A DNA stretch of 64,000 nucleotides from Polycyclovorans sp002706265 (GTDB lineage Bacteria > Pseudomonadota > Gammaproteobacteria > Nevskiales > Nevskiaceae), in contig CAXBBM010000007.1 of NCBI GenBank assembly GCA_963973915.1, positions 1-64,000 on the forward strand. The letters are read 5' to 3'. Numbering within the stretch: position 1 is the stretch's first letter; every line of letters starts with the position of its first letter. The notes beneath the pieces were generated by a model. That model was not told the origin of the DNA, ran no database searches, and saw only the letters and a list, made by a program, of their open reading frames with translations. The translations under genes were made by a program, and so were the position numbers. This document shows, one piece after another, positions 16,578-24,569 of the stretch.

Positions 16578-17495
16578 TCAGTGTCTGCGGCCGGCGGCCA
16601 ATTCATCGCCGTACCGCCACTCAAGAAAGGATTTGGCGGCCAGCGTCACCAGCGCCAGGCTGGCCAGCAGCGAGGCCACGGCAAAGGCGGCGGCAAAGGC
16701 GTATTCGTTGTAAAGAATCTCGATGTGCAACGGCAGCGTGTTGGTCATGCCGCGTATGTGACCCGAGACCACGCTCACCGCGCCGAACTCGCCAAAGGCC
16801 CGCGCGTTGCACAGGAGCACGCCGTAGAGCAGCCCCCATTTAATGTTGGGCAGGGTGACGCGCCAGAAGGTTTTCCAGCCCGAGGCGCCCAACGACACTG
16901 CCGCCTGTTCGTCATCGGTGCCCTGCGCCTGCATCAGCGGAATCAGCTCGCGGGCAATGAACGGGAAGGTGACGAAAATCGTCGCCAGCACGATGCCGGG
17001 CACGGCGAAGACAATCTTGATGTCGTGTTCCAGCAGCCACGGGCCGAGCCACCCCTGCGCCCCGAACACCAGCACATAGACCAGACCCGCCACCACCGGT
17101 GACACCGAAAATGGCAGGTCGATCAGCGAGATCAGCAGGCTCTTGCCCCTGAAATCGAACTTGGTGATGGCCCAGGCCGCGCAGACGCCAAACACCAGGT
17201 TCAGCGGTACGGCGATGGCGGCGGTGATGAGCGTTAAGTTCAGCGCCGAGCGTGCGTCCGGCTCCTGCAATGCGATGAGGTAGGTGCTGACGCCATTACG
17301 GAAGGCCTCGGCAAAGACCGCGACCAGCGGCAGAAACAGGAAGAACAGCAAAAAGACCACCGCCGTCGCGATCAGCGTCCATTGCACCCAACGGCGTTCG
17401 GTGATGGCCGAGTTGCGCTGCATCAGCGGGCCCGAAGGCCGGAAGGGCCGGGGCAGGTCAGGCGGGTCTCGCAGTGAATGGTCCTGGGCGCTCAC
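16578..17495 (-). CDS. cysW: Sulfate/thiosulfate ABC importer, permease subunit CysW
   Basis: The 305-aa inner-membrane permease has about six hydrophobic segments. The EAA loop, EQAAVSLGASGWKTFWRVTLPNI, contacts CysA, and NARAFGEFGAVSVVSGHIRG is typical of CysW. A roughly 25-aa polar N-terminal extension precedes the first membrane helix. Its start overlaps the cysT stop by 4 nt. Confidence 0.93.
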   Translation of the reverse strand: MSAQDHSLRDPPDLPRPFRPSGPLMQRNSAITERRWVQWTLIATAVVFLLFFLFLPLVAVFAEAFRNGVSTYLIALQEPDARSALNLTLITAAIAVPLNLVFGVCAAWAITKFDFRGKSLLISLIDLPFSVSPVVAGLVYVLVFGAQGWLGPWLLEHDIKIVFAVPGIVLATIFVTFPFIARELIPLMQAQGTDDEQAAVSLGASGWKTFWRVTLPNIKWGLLYGVLLCNARAFGEFGAVSVVSGHIRGMTNTLPLHIEILYNEYAFAAAFAVASLLASLALVTLAAKSFLEWRYGDELAAGRRH

Positions 17496-18349
17496 AGCTT
17501 TTCACTCCGTTTGCGGGACCACACCTGCAGTCCGTTGATGACCAGCAACATGGTGAACGACACGATCAGCATGGCCGCGGCAATGGCGGTCGCCCCGGCG
17601 TAGTCGAACTCCTCCAGCCGAATCACGATCAGCAGCGGGGCAATTTCGCTCACGTTGGGCAGGTTGCCGGCAATGAAAATCACCGAGCCGTACTCGCCCA
17701 CCCCGCGCGCGAATGCCAGCGCAAAGCCGGTCAGGATGGACGGCACCACGGCCGGAAAGATGACCCGGGCGATGGTCTGCCACCGGTTGGCGCCCAGTGA
17801 GGCGGCGGCCTCTTCCAGCGCCGCCTCGGCGTCTTCGAGTACCGGCTGCACGGTGCGCACCACAAAGGGCAGACCCACGAAGGTCAACGCCACCACGATG
17901 CCCACCGGCGTAAACGCGACCTTGAGGCCCAGCGGCTCCAGGTATTGCCCAACCCAGCCGTTGCCGGCATAGAGGGCGGTCAGTGCAATGCCGGCCACCG
18001 CGGTGGGCAGCGCGAACGGCAGGTCGATAAAGGCATCGAGCAGCCGCTTGCCGGGGAAGGTGTAGCGCACGAACACCCAGGCCACCAGCACCCCAAATAT
18101 GGCGTTGATGCTGGCGGCAATGAGCGCGGTGCCAAAGCTCAGCTTCAGCGCGTTGAGCACCCGGGTGCGGGTGATGATTTCCCAAAATCCGTCGAGGCCA
18201 AGATCAGCCGTCTTGAAGAACACCGCCGACAGCGGAATCAGCACGATGAGTGACAGATAGACGAGGGTAAAGCCCATCGTCAGGCCGAAGCCCGGGATGG
18301 CCGATTTGCGGATGCGCCGGCGCGTGCCGGTGGCGAGGAGGGGCGTCAT
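17492..18349 (-). CDS. cysT: Sulfate/thiosulfate ABC importer, permease subunit CysT (CysU)
   Basis: The 285-aa permease pairs with CysW. The first transmembrane segment follows PGFGLTMGFTLVYL, and the EAA loop reads EEAAASLGANRWQTIARVIFP. The CysT-typical run ARGVGEYGSVIFIAGN and LPFALPTAVAGIALTALY are also present. It lies 14 nt after the first sulfate-binding protein gene and overlaps cysW, so binding protein, permeases and ATPase share one transcript. Confidence 0.93.
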   Translation of the reverse strand: MTPLLATGTRRRIRKSAIPGFGLTMGFTLVYLSLIVLIPLSAVFFKTADLGLDGFWEIITRTRVLNALKLSFGTALIAASINAIFGVLVAWVFVRYTFPGKRLLDAFIDLPFALPTAVAGIALTALYAGNGWVGQYLEPLGLKVAFTPVGIVVALTFVGLPFVVRTVQPVLEDAEAALEEAAASLGANRWQTIARVIFPAVVPSILTGFALAFARGVGEYGSVIFIAGNLPNVSEIAPLLIVIRLEEFDYAGATAIAAAMLIVSFTMLLVINGLQVWSRKRSEKL

Positions 18350-18363
18350 GTTGGGGCGCGACC

Positions 18364-19368
18364 TTATTGGTTGATGGCGAGTTGGTCGAAGTGACCGCCG
18401 TCTTTGAAGTGCGCCTCAAAAATTTCCAGCCAGGTGGCCCCGAGGGCCTTCTCGGCATCCAGCGTTTTCAAATCGGCAAACTTGCCCTTATGGCGTTCCC
18501 AGGCGCTCGGCACCGAGGGGCGCAGATGGCTTTTGACGTACAGGTCTTGGCCTGCGTCGGAGTAGAGATAACCGAGATAGGCCTTGGCCAGTTCGGCGGT
18601 GCCGCGCTTGGCGGTCACGTCCTCGACCACCACCACGGGGTTGGCGGCGCGAATGCTGACACTGGGCACCACCACCTCGAACTTGTCTTCACCGAACTCC
18701 TGAAGAATCAGGTTCACCTCGCTTTCAAAGGTGAGCAGCACGTCGCCCACCGCCCGTTGTGCGAACGAGGTGGTGGCGCCGCGACCGCCGCCATCGAGGA
18801 TCGGCACGTTGTTGAACAGCTTGCCGACGAAGGCCTTGGCCGTCGCTTCGCTGCCGTTGGGCTGGCTCAGGCCATAGAGCCAGGCCGCAAGGTAGCTGTA
18901 GCGACCGTTGCCCGAGGTTTTGGGGTTGGGAATCACCACCGAAACGCCCTTGCGCGTCAGGTCGGGCCAGTCGTTGATGCCCTTGGGATTGCCCTTGCGC
19001 ACGATGAACAGGGTGGTGCTCCACGACGGCGCGGCGCCCTGCGGGAACGCACTGCGCCAGTCGGCAGCGACCTTGCCCTTGGCCTGGGTGGCGATGATGT
19101 CGATGTCCAGCCCGCTGTTCATGGTGACCACATCGGCCTCGAGGCCCTCCACCACCGCGCGGGCCTGCTTGCCCGAGCCGCCGTGCGACTGGTTGATGGT
19201 GACCTTCTGCCCGGTTTGCGCCTCGTAGTGCTGCACGAACACCGGGTTGTAGGACTGATAGAAGCCGCGCGAAACGTCGTAAGAGACATTGAGCAGGCTG
19301 TTGGGGGCTTCTGCGCTGGCCAGAAGCGGCACGGCAAGCGCGGCGATCAGCAGGGACAGTCGTTTCAT
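18364..19368 (-). CDS. Periplasmic sulfate-binding protein (copy next to the permeases)
   Basis: The 334-aa protein has a Sec signal peptide (cleavage near LLASAEA). Mature Sbp/CysP hallmarks follow: LLNVSYDVSRGFYQSYNPVF, SHGGSGKQARAVVEGLEADVVTM, NPKTSGNGRYSYLAAWLYG and GVGDVLL-like VGDVLLTFESE. It captures sulfate or thiosulfate for CysTWA. The start MKRLSLL is preceded by GGAG-like sequence, and upstream in-frame codons lack a signal sequence. A second, diverged copy lies at 20451-21443. Confidence 0.92.
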   Translation of the reverse strand: MKRLSLLIAALAVPLLASAEAPNSLLNVSYDVSRGFYQSYNPVFVQHYEAQTGQKVTINQSHGGSGKQARAVVEGLEADVVTMNSGLDIDIIATQAKGKVAADWRSAFPQGAAPSWSTTLFIVRKGNPKGINDWPDLTRKGVSVVIPNPKTSGNGRYSYLAAWLYGLSQPNGSEATAKAFVGKLFNNVPILDGGGRGATTSFAQRAVGDVLLTFESEVNLILQEFGEDKFEVVVPSVSIRAANPVVVVEDVTAKRGTAELAKAYLGYLYSDAGQDLYVKSHLRPSVPSAWERHKGKFADLKTLDAEKALGATWLEIFEAHFKDGGHFDQLAINQ

Positions 19369-19385
19369 GGTGGGCTCTTTGCGGG

Positions 19386-20009
19386 TCAGATGAAGGTGAG
19401 GTGTGCGGGTGAGTGACTGCGTTCCTGGCGCTGCGGGGTGACGCCGAGCGGCAGGATGCGGCTGTCGATCCAGCGGGTATTGCTGATCCACAGCCCTTCG
19501 AATTCGGCGCCGTGGTGTTGGTTGAGAATCACGATGCGGCGCTCGGCGTAGTCCATGAGCACCAGTTTGTTTTCGGGCGTCAGCGCCATTTCCACCAGGC
19601 GGATGAAGGCGTTGTCGAGCAGCACGCCGGGGCGGCGCTGGGCGAGCGGCCGAAGAATGTCCTGCGCCAGATGCCAGGAGTCGGAACGCCCCGCCACCCG
19701 GATGGGTACCTTGATCGTGCCGTTGTGCATCAGGTACAGCGTGCGGGTGATCTTGAACGGGTGCGTGTTGTGCTCGCCGCTGTCGCCCTTGGTGCGCTTG
19801 CGCAGGTGCAGCACGTACTCGGCATCGCGGTGCTCGCGCTCGAAGCGCAGCAGGTTGTCCAGGCTGATGAGCGCCGAGCGCTTGAGCAGCAGGCTGTTGT
19901 CCGGCTGGAAGCCCATGACGCCAAACCCCTCGTCATTCAATGACAGGGCGGCTTCCAGCAGGTCGGGCGCAATGGCCACCCCTGCGGGCTTGTAAACGAT
20001 CAGGCACAT
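19386..20009 (-). CDS. Class II glutamine amidotransferase-like (Ntn-hydrolase) protein
   Basis: The 207-aa protein begins Met-Cys (MCLIVYKPAGVAI), placing a Cys at the position that becomes the N-terminal nucleophile after Met removal. It retains the class II amidotransferase landmarks NDEGFGVMG, HLRKRTKGDSGEHNTHPF (equivalent of the glutamine-site R/NAHPF run) and YLMHNGTIKV (equivalent of VHNG). No synthase domain is attached, so it may be a stand-alone amidase. It lies 17 nt upstream of the sulfate-binding protein gene and downstream of the molbindin gene, which links it to sulfate or oxyanion uptake. Its substrate is unknown. Confidence 0.7.
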   Translation of the reverse strand: MCLIVYKPAGVAIAPDLLEAALSLNDEGFGVMGFQPDNSLLLKRSALISLDNLLRFEREHRDAEYVLHLRKRTKGDSGEHNTHPFKITRTLYLMHNGTIKVPIRVAGRSDSWHLAQDILRPLAQRRPGVLLDNAFIRLVEMALTPENKLVLMDYAERRIVILNQHHGAEFEGLWISNTRWIDSRILPLGVTPQRQERSHSPAHLTFI

Positions 20010-20040
20010 GGTGGGCGTCGACGGGTTGAGCGGGCGCGTG

Positions 20041-20256
20041 TCAGAGCTTGGCGACCAGCACTTCGGTGGCCTTGAACAGGGCCAGCGCCTCGTCGCCCAC
20101 CTTCAGGCCCAGCCGCTCCACCGACTGCGTGGTGACGACGGCGCTGACGATGCCGGCGGGGGTTTCAATCTCCACTTCGGAGACCACATCTCCCACGCGG
20201 ATGGAGACGACGGAGCCCTTGAACTGATTTCGCGTGTTGATGCCACTGATCGACAT
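20041..20256 (-). CDS. Molbindin, single Mop/TOBE domain
   Basis: The 71-aa protein is one complete Mop domain: SGINTRNQFKGSVVSIRVGDVVSEVEI-type start (first half residues 3-29) and SVVTTQSV-like AVVTTQSVERLGLKVGDEALALFKATEVLVAK. Such proteins bind molybdate or related oxyanions in the cytoplasm as homo-oligomers. It lies between the second sulfate-binding protein gene and the amidotransferase-like gene. It may buffer or sense oxyanions taken up by the importer, which is inference. Confidence 0.85.
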   Translation of the reverse strand: MSISGINTRNQFKGSVVSIRVGDVVSEVEIETPAGIVSAVVTTQSVERLGLKVGDEALALFKATEVLVAKL

Positions 20257-20370
20257 GAGTGCAACCTTTATGAATGGGAGGGGGCGAGGATCAAGGTCGC
20301 CATCTGCTGAGCGTTCGCCACAAGGCGCGGTGCTGCACGCTCAGCACATGGCTGAAAGGGGTTCAGAAAG

Positions 20371-20398
20371 GGCAGGCCCGGAACCGTCCGGGCCTGCC
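20371..20398. terminator. Strong hairpin between the second sulfate-binding protein gene and the molbindin gene
   Basis: GGCAGGCCCGGA and TCCGGGCCTGCC form a perfect 12-bp GC-rich stem with loop ACCG, 53 nt after the stop at 20451. On the minus strand it is followed by CTTTCTG, a weak T tract. It could act as a leaky terminator or as a 3' stabiliser that raises binding-protein mRNA relative to the downstream genes. Confidence 0.6.
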
Positions 20399-20450
20399 AA
20401 CCCGTAACCACACTGGAGGAGCGCTTTGAAACCAAACGCGGTGGGTACGC

Positions 20451-21443
20451 TTACGGCTGGTAGATCTGATCGAACACGCCGCCATCGCCGAAGTGCGTTT
20501 TCTGCGCCTTCTGCCAGCCGCCGAACACTTCATCCACGGTGATCAGGTTCAGCTTGGGGAAGCGCGCCAGGTCTTTGGGATCGGCATGCTGGGGCAGATA
20601 AGGGCGGTAGTAATGCTTGGCCGCCAGCTTCTGACCCGCAGGCGTGTACAGGTACTCGAGATACGCGGTGGCCACCGGGATCGCGTTCTTGCGCTTGGCG
20701 TTGCCATCGACCACGGTCACCGGCGGTTCGGCGAGGATCGACAGCGACGGCACCACGATCTCGAACTGGTCCGGGCCGAGTTCGTTCACGGCCAGAAACG
20801 CTTCGTTCTCCCAAGAGATGAGCACGTCACCAATGCCACGCTGCACGAACGTGGTGGTCGAGCCACGGGCGCCGGTGTCCAGCACCGGGACGTTCTTGTA
20901 GATCTTGCCAACGAACGAGCGGGCCTTGGCATCGTCACCGTTGTGTTGCTTCAGTGCGTAGCCATACGCCGCCAGATAGTTCCAGCGTGCGCCGCCCGAG
21001 GTCTTGGGGTTGGGGGTGATGACGCTGACGCCCGACTTGGCGAGGTCGTTCCAGTCCTTGATGCCTTTCGGGTTGCCCTTGCGCACCAGAAACACGATGG
21101 TCGAGGTGTAGGGCGCGCTGTTGTTCGGCAACCGCGATTGCCAGTTGGCCGGCAGCTTGCCGGTCAGTTCAGAGATGGCGTCGATGTCGTAGGCCAGCGC
21201 CAGGGTCACCACATCGGCGGCGAGGCCGTCGACCACGGCACGCGCCTGCTTGCCGGCGCCACCGTGCGATTGCTGAATGGTCACGGTGTCGCCGGTCTTG
21301 GCCTTCCAGTGGGCCGCGAACAGGGGGTTGAACTCGGCGTAGAGCTCGCGGGTGGGGTCATAACTGACATTGAGCAATTCAATGTCGGCGGCCTGGGCTG
21401 CGAACGGCAGCAATGCGGCGGCCAGTAGGGCTTTCAGTTTCAT
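20451..21443 (-). CDS. Periplasmic sulfate-binding protein (second copy, Sbp-like)
   Basis: The 330-aa protein has a signal peptide ending at AAQA. Sbp motifs follow: LLNVSYDPTRELYAEFNPLF, SHGGAGKQARAVVDGLAADVVTL, NPKTSGGARWNYLAAYGYA and GIGDVLISWENEA. It is clearly homologous to, but diverged from, the copy at 18364-19368. It is preceded by the porin gene and followed by a strong hairpin. It probably feeds the same CysTWA permease with sulfate or a related oxyanion. Confidence 0.92.
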   Translation of the reverse strand: MKLKALLAAALLPFAAQAADIELLNVSYDPTRELYAEFNPLFAAHWKAKTGDTVTIQQSHGGAGKQARAVVDGLAADVVTLALAYDIDAISELTGKLPANWQSRLPNNSAPYTSTIVFLVRKGNPKGIKDWNDLAKSGVSVITPNPKTSGGARWNYLAAYGYALKQHNGDDAKARSFVGKIYKNVPVLDTGARGSTTTFVQRGIGDVLISWENEAFLAVNELGPDQFEIVVPSLSILAEPPVTVVDGNAKRKNAIPVATAYLEYLYTPAGQKLAAKHYYRPYLPQHADPKDLARFPKLNLITVDEVFGGWQKAQKTHFGDGGVFDQIYQP

Positions 21444-21475
21444 GTTCAGGTTCCTTTGATTCGGGGGTGAGTGGG

Positions 21476-22801
21476 TTAAAACGCCAGCTGCAGGCGGGTG
21501 AAGATGGATTTCTCTTTCTCGCGGTCCGGACCGCTGAAGTTGGAGAAGTCGGTCTGGTTGTAGTTGAGGGCGACCTTGACGTTGCGGGTCAGGTGCCAGT
21601 TGAGGCCGATGCCGAGGTTGTCGATGGACTCGACGCCCGTGGCCGTCGCGAAGCCGAGCGTGGCCGTGTCGCTGTCGAGTTCGAGGCTGCCGTAGCGGGC
21701 GACCAGCTCCAGCGCGCCCCAGCCCGCACCCCCGGGGGTAAAGGCCCGCGCCGGCGTGACCCCCTTGTAGCTGGCGTCCTCCCCGGTCAACACCAGGCTG
21801 GTGACCACCTGCCAGGCGCTGTGGGTCACGTCATCGGTCGTGGCGCCGTTGGTGAGCTCCTGGGTCGACGCGATGTACTCGGCCAGCACGCCAAACGGGC
21901 CGGCATAGACGTAACCCTGCGGCGAAATGCGGGTGGCATCTCCGGTGGCGGTGGTGCCGGACGCGAAGCTGGCACCCGAACGGCGGTCCACCGTGGAATA
22001 GTTGCGCGGCGCAACACCGGCGCCATTGCGGCTGCCGTGGGTCCCGGCGATGCCGAACCCGACGTTGTCGTTGGGTGCGTAGAACAGACGCAGCGCCACT
22101 TCCTTGCGGCCATCGTCATCGCCCGCATCGGGGGCAGAGGTGCCGTCTCGGGTGCCGTTGTACACCCCCAGCACATACTGCAGCGGCGAGCCGCCGATGT
22201 TGCCCTGCACCTGCACCCCAATGTCGCGATTGGGCGCCAGCTCGGTGGGCAGGCCGCGCTCGATGAAGTGGAGGGCCGAGCCCGACTGCAGGCGCTCCAG
22301 ACCCACCGGACCCTTGACCTTGCCGGCGCGTACCGTGACCGCCGGCGACAGATTCAGGTCAACGTAGGCATCGATCAGCGTGGCGTCACCGCCGGCAAAC
22401 TCCGGCGTGATGCGGTAGCTGACCAGCTTGCCCACGGTGCCCGAGAACGTCGGGCGCACGCGGCGGAACAAGAAGGTATCGGCGCCTGCGGTAGGCACGC
22501 TGTCGTCAATGAACCAGCGGCCATCCGCCTGGATCAGCGCTCTGAACTGAAAACTGAAATCGGGCGAACTGATCGACAGGCCTTTGCCATCGGCCTTGAT
22601 CGTGGGGCCGGCGGCGGCGGGCGCCGCTTTGGCAGCCGCCTCCTTCTCGAGCTCCAACTTGCGTTCGAGGATGCGGATTTTCTGGTCCAACTGCTGAACC
22701 TGGGCGTCCAGGTTCGGGTTGGCCGCAGCTTGGGCAACAACGGCGAGCGGCAGCACGGTGCCGATCGCCAGCGCAATGGCGCGTGGCGTGAAAAATGACA
22801 T
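21476..22801 (-). CDS. Outer-membrane porin, phosphate-selective porin O/P type
   Basis: The 441-aa protein has a signal peptide (cleavage near VVAQAAA) and a short coiled coil (LDAQVQQLDQKIRILERKLE, about 31-50). A 16-strand-type barrel in the OprO/OprP style follows, with FSFQFRALIQADGRWF and FLFRRVRPTFSGTV. The C-terminal residue is Phe (LQLAF), as required for barrel insertion. It is placed directly upstream of a sulfate-binding protein gene, so it probably passes sulfate or other anions. Selectivity is not visible from sequence. Confidence 0.85.
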   Translation of the reverse strand: MSFFTPRAIALAIGTVLPLAVVAQAAANPNLDAQVQQLDQKIRILERKLELEKEAAAKAAPAAAGPTIKADGKGLSISSPDFSFQFRALIQADGRWFIDDSVPTAGADTFLFRRVRPTFSGTVGKLVSYRITPEFAGGDATLIDAYVDLNLSPAVTVRAGKVKGPVGLERLQSGSALHFIERGLPTELAPNRDIGVQVQGNIGGSPLQYVLGVYNGTRDGTSAPDAGDDDGRKEVALRLFYAPNDNVGFGIAGTHGSRNGAGVAPRNYSTVDRRSGASFASGTTATGDATRISPQGYVYAGPFGVLAEYIASTQELTNGATTDDVTHSAWQVVTSLVLTGEDASYKGVTPARAFTPGGAGWGALELVARYGSLELDSDTATLGFATATGVESIDNLGIGLNWHLTRNVKVALNYNQTDFSNFSGPDREKEKSIFTRLQLAF

Positions 22802-22862
22802 GAGGTTCCCTTGGTGATGGTTCCGCGACGCCGGCGTTCCGGTGGGCGCTTCTGGTTAAATG

Positions 22863-22882
22863 ATCAGATCAATAGTTCTGAT
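22863..22882. promoter_or_regulatory. Inverted repeat upstream of the porin gene
   Basis: ATCAGA and TCTGAT flank 8 nt in an AT-rich island between the YezD-like gene and the porin gene. The surrounding AT content (TTATATAA at 22885-22892) contrasts with the GC-rich neighbourhood. It may mark an internal promoter or a LysR-type (CysB-like) site. No consensus match is claimed. Confidence 0.35.
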
Positions 22883-22911
22883 GGTTATATAAGAATGGCC
22901 GAGCGTATGGC

Positions 22912-23082
22912 TCACCCATTCAGCCGGACCTTCTCGCGGCGCTCGATCTGTACGATGCGGCCGTCGTGAACGGTGATCTCAACGGAGCCAAAACGCAGGC
23001 CTGCGAGCGCGGCAGAGAGCTGGGCATTCAGCGCCGGTGTGAGCGCGGAAGCGTGGTCAGCGGAGGGCGTGGGCTCGGACAT
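22912..23082 (-). CDS. YezD/DUF2292-like small protein
   Basis: This is a 56-aa protein. The C-terminal two-thirds read ALAGLRFGSVEITVHDGRIV and QIERREKVRLNG, the DUF2292 (YezD) signature of a short beta-hairpin protein often found beside sulfur-assimilation genes. The start has AGGAA 10 nt upstream. It is the first gene of the sulfate locus, before the porin. Function is unknown. The genomic association here supports a role in sulfur starvation response or sulfate uptake. Confidence 0.8.
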   Translation of the reverse strand: MSEPTPSADHASALTPALNAQLSAALAGLRFGSVEITVHDGRIVQIERREKVRLNG

Positions 23083-23120
23083 GTGAACGGTTCCTGATGC
23101 GATGGCGGCATGCTAGGGGC

Positions 23121-23164
23121 TTTCACATATAACGTGAAATACTTTTTTTAATCATCGTTATAAC
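23121..23164 (-). promoter_or_regulatory. AT-rich control region of the sulfate locus with two palindromes
   Basis: The region contains the inverted repeat TTTCAC-N7-GTGAAA (23121-23139) and the perfect palindrome GTTATAAC (23157-23164), joined by an A/T run. It lies 39 nt upstream of the YezD-like start and between that gene and divergent mtgA. LysR-type regulators such as CysB bind dyads of this kind, so a sulfur-status regulator is plausible. This is inference from position and symmetry. Confidence 0.45.
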
Positions 23165-23293
23165 CGTTGTATAGACTTCTGGAGCCCATCCGCGCCCTTG
23201 CCGACGGCGGCGAAGCGGCCGACCGGCACGCGCCCGCGACCCCTGGTCCGATGGGTCATTGGCCAGCAAGGTGCTTCCTGCTCACAATGGGGC

Positions 23294-24097
23294 ATGCGAC
23301 GCATCCCGCCGACGCTGGATCCCCACACCCCGCGAGCGCCAAGGCGCACCCTCCCTCGCCGGGCACCGCGCACGCGGGCGCGCGATGCCGACGAACCGCG
23401 TTCACTGTGGCAGCGCTACTGGCGTCGCGGGCTGCTGGGCCTGCTGCTGCTGGGGCTGTCGTTGACGATCGTGCCGGTGTTGATGCTGCGGGTCATTCCA
23501 CCGTGGACCTCGAGCTTCATGGTCGGCTATCAGCTCGACCGTTTGGCCAATCCCGACCTGCCGGCGTTGCGGCACGCATGGGTCCCGTGGAATGACATCG
23601 CGCCCTCGGCCAAGCTGGCGGTGATTGCGGCAGAGGACCAGCACTTTGCCGACCACTTCGGCCTTGATCTGGCGGCCATTCAGCGCGCCCGCGAGCACAA
23701 CCGGCGCGGGCGCACCCTGCGCGGCGCCAGCACCATCAGCCAGCAGGTGGCGAAGAATCTGTTCCTGTGGTCGGGTCGCAGTTGGCTGCGCAAGGGGCTG
23801 GAGGTCGGGTACACCCTGCTCATCGAAGTGCTCTGGCCCAAGCAGCGGGTACTGGAGGTGTATCTCAACATCGCCGAATTCGGTGAAGGGGTGTACGGCG
23901 TCGAGGCGGCCTCGCAGCAGTATTTCGGCCATTCCGCAGCGCAACTGACCGACGCCCAGGCAGCGTTGCTGGCCGCCGTTCTGCCCAGCCCGAAAAGGCT
24001 GCTCGTGGCCTCACCCTCGGCTTATGTGCAAAGCCGGGCCCAGTGGATACAGCGGCAGATGCGCCAACTGGGCATAGGGTTGATCGACCGCCTCTGA
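23294..24097 (+). CDS. mtgA: Monofunctional biosynthetic peptidoglycan transglycosylase
   Basis: The 267-aa GT51 enzyme has a basic cytoplasmic N-terminus and a membrane anchor (about residues 45-70). GT51 motifs follow: AVIAAEDQHFADHFGLD with the catalytic Glu, RGASTISQQVAKNLFLW, KQRVLEVYLNIAEFGEGVYG and AALLAAVLPSPKR. It polymerises lipid II glycan strands in the periplasm. The reading frame is open back to 23198. I chose the ATG at 23294 because the upstream part is low complexity, and CACAAT lies 5 nt before this start. No transpeptidase domain is present. Confidence 0.9.
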   Translation: MRRIPPTLDPHTPRAPRRTLPRRAPRTRARDADEPRSLWQRYWRRGLLGLLLLGLSLTIVPVLMLRVIPPWTSSFMVGYQLDRLANPDLPALRHAWVPWNDIAPSAKLAVIAAEDQHFADHFGLDLAAIQRAREHNRRGRTLRGASTISQQVAKNLFLWSGRSWLRKGLEVGYTLLIEVLWPKQRVLEVYLNIAEFGEGVYGVEAASQQYFGHSAAQLTDAQAALLAAVLPSPKRLLVASPSAYVQSRAQWIQRQMRQLGIGLIDRL

Positions 24098-24128
24098 GCC
24101 CGCGGTTAGGGCCGATGGTCGATGGGCG

Positions 24129-24536
24129 ATGGATGGCCCAATCTGCAGGCCGTCGGTCGACCTCGAGGCGCAGATCGGCGCCGGCCGTCGCAACGTCAAT
24201 ATGGTCACCTGCGGCGGCCAGGCGACGATCCTCATGGCCGCGGCGGTGTCGCGCGTGCAGGCGCTGGCCTACGGCGAGATCATCGCCACCATGTCGTCGA
24301 AGTCGGTTGGCCCCGGCACGCGCAAGTACATCGACGAACACGTCGGCGACACGGTGCATGCCCTGACGGTGGGCGGGCCCGATCAGGCAGCGATCACCGT
24401 ATCGGTACCGCGCATGCTGGCCGGGGACATCGTCCTGTCCGGCGCGCTGGGGCCCATGTGCGCCGTGCGCCCCGGCGAACGCTTCGAGGCGCGGATCGAC
24501 GGCCTGGGCTCGGTGCGCGCGGCCTTCGCCGCCTGA
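24129..24536 (+). pseudogene. Remnant of a meta-cleavage pathway operon: acetaldehyde dehydrogenase fragment fused to a hydratase-like tail
   Basis: The 135-aa frame first reads RRNVNMVTCGGQATILMAA and IIATMSSKSVGPGTRKYIDE. This is the central dimerisation part of acetylating acetaldehyde dehydrogenase (MhpF/BphJ/DmpF). The NAD-binding N-terminal third and the catalytic Cys region are missing. It then switches to LAGDIVLSGALGPMCAV and RPGERFEARIDGLGSVRAAF, which resembles the C-terminus of 2-keto-4-pentenoate hydratase or 4-oxalocrotonate decarboxylase. The join is in frame. An internal deletion of an aromatic catabolic operon (for example dmpF to dmpH) would give this result. It is almost certainly non-functional. 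Confidence 0.65.
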
Positions 24537-24569
24537 TTCAGCCGCCCGAATCAGGTCTCGGCGCCGACC

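Noticed and set aside
14932..16713. 593-codon plus-strand frame opposite the peroxiredoxin and cysA genes
   Set aside because: It spans two real genes and their spacer in antisense and has the low-complexity His/Val/Gln composition of a shadow frame.
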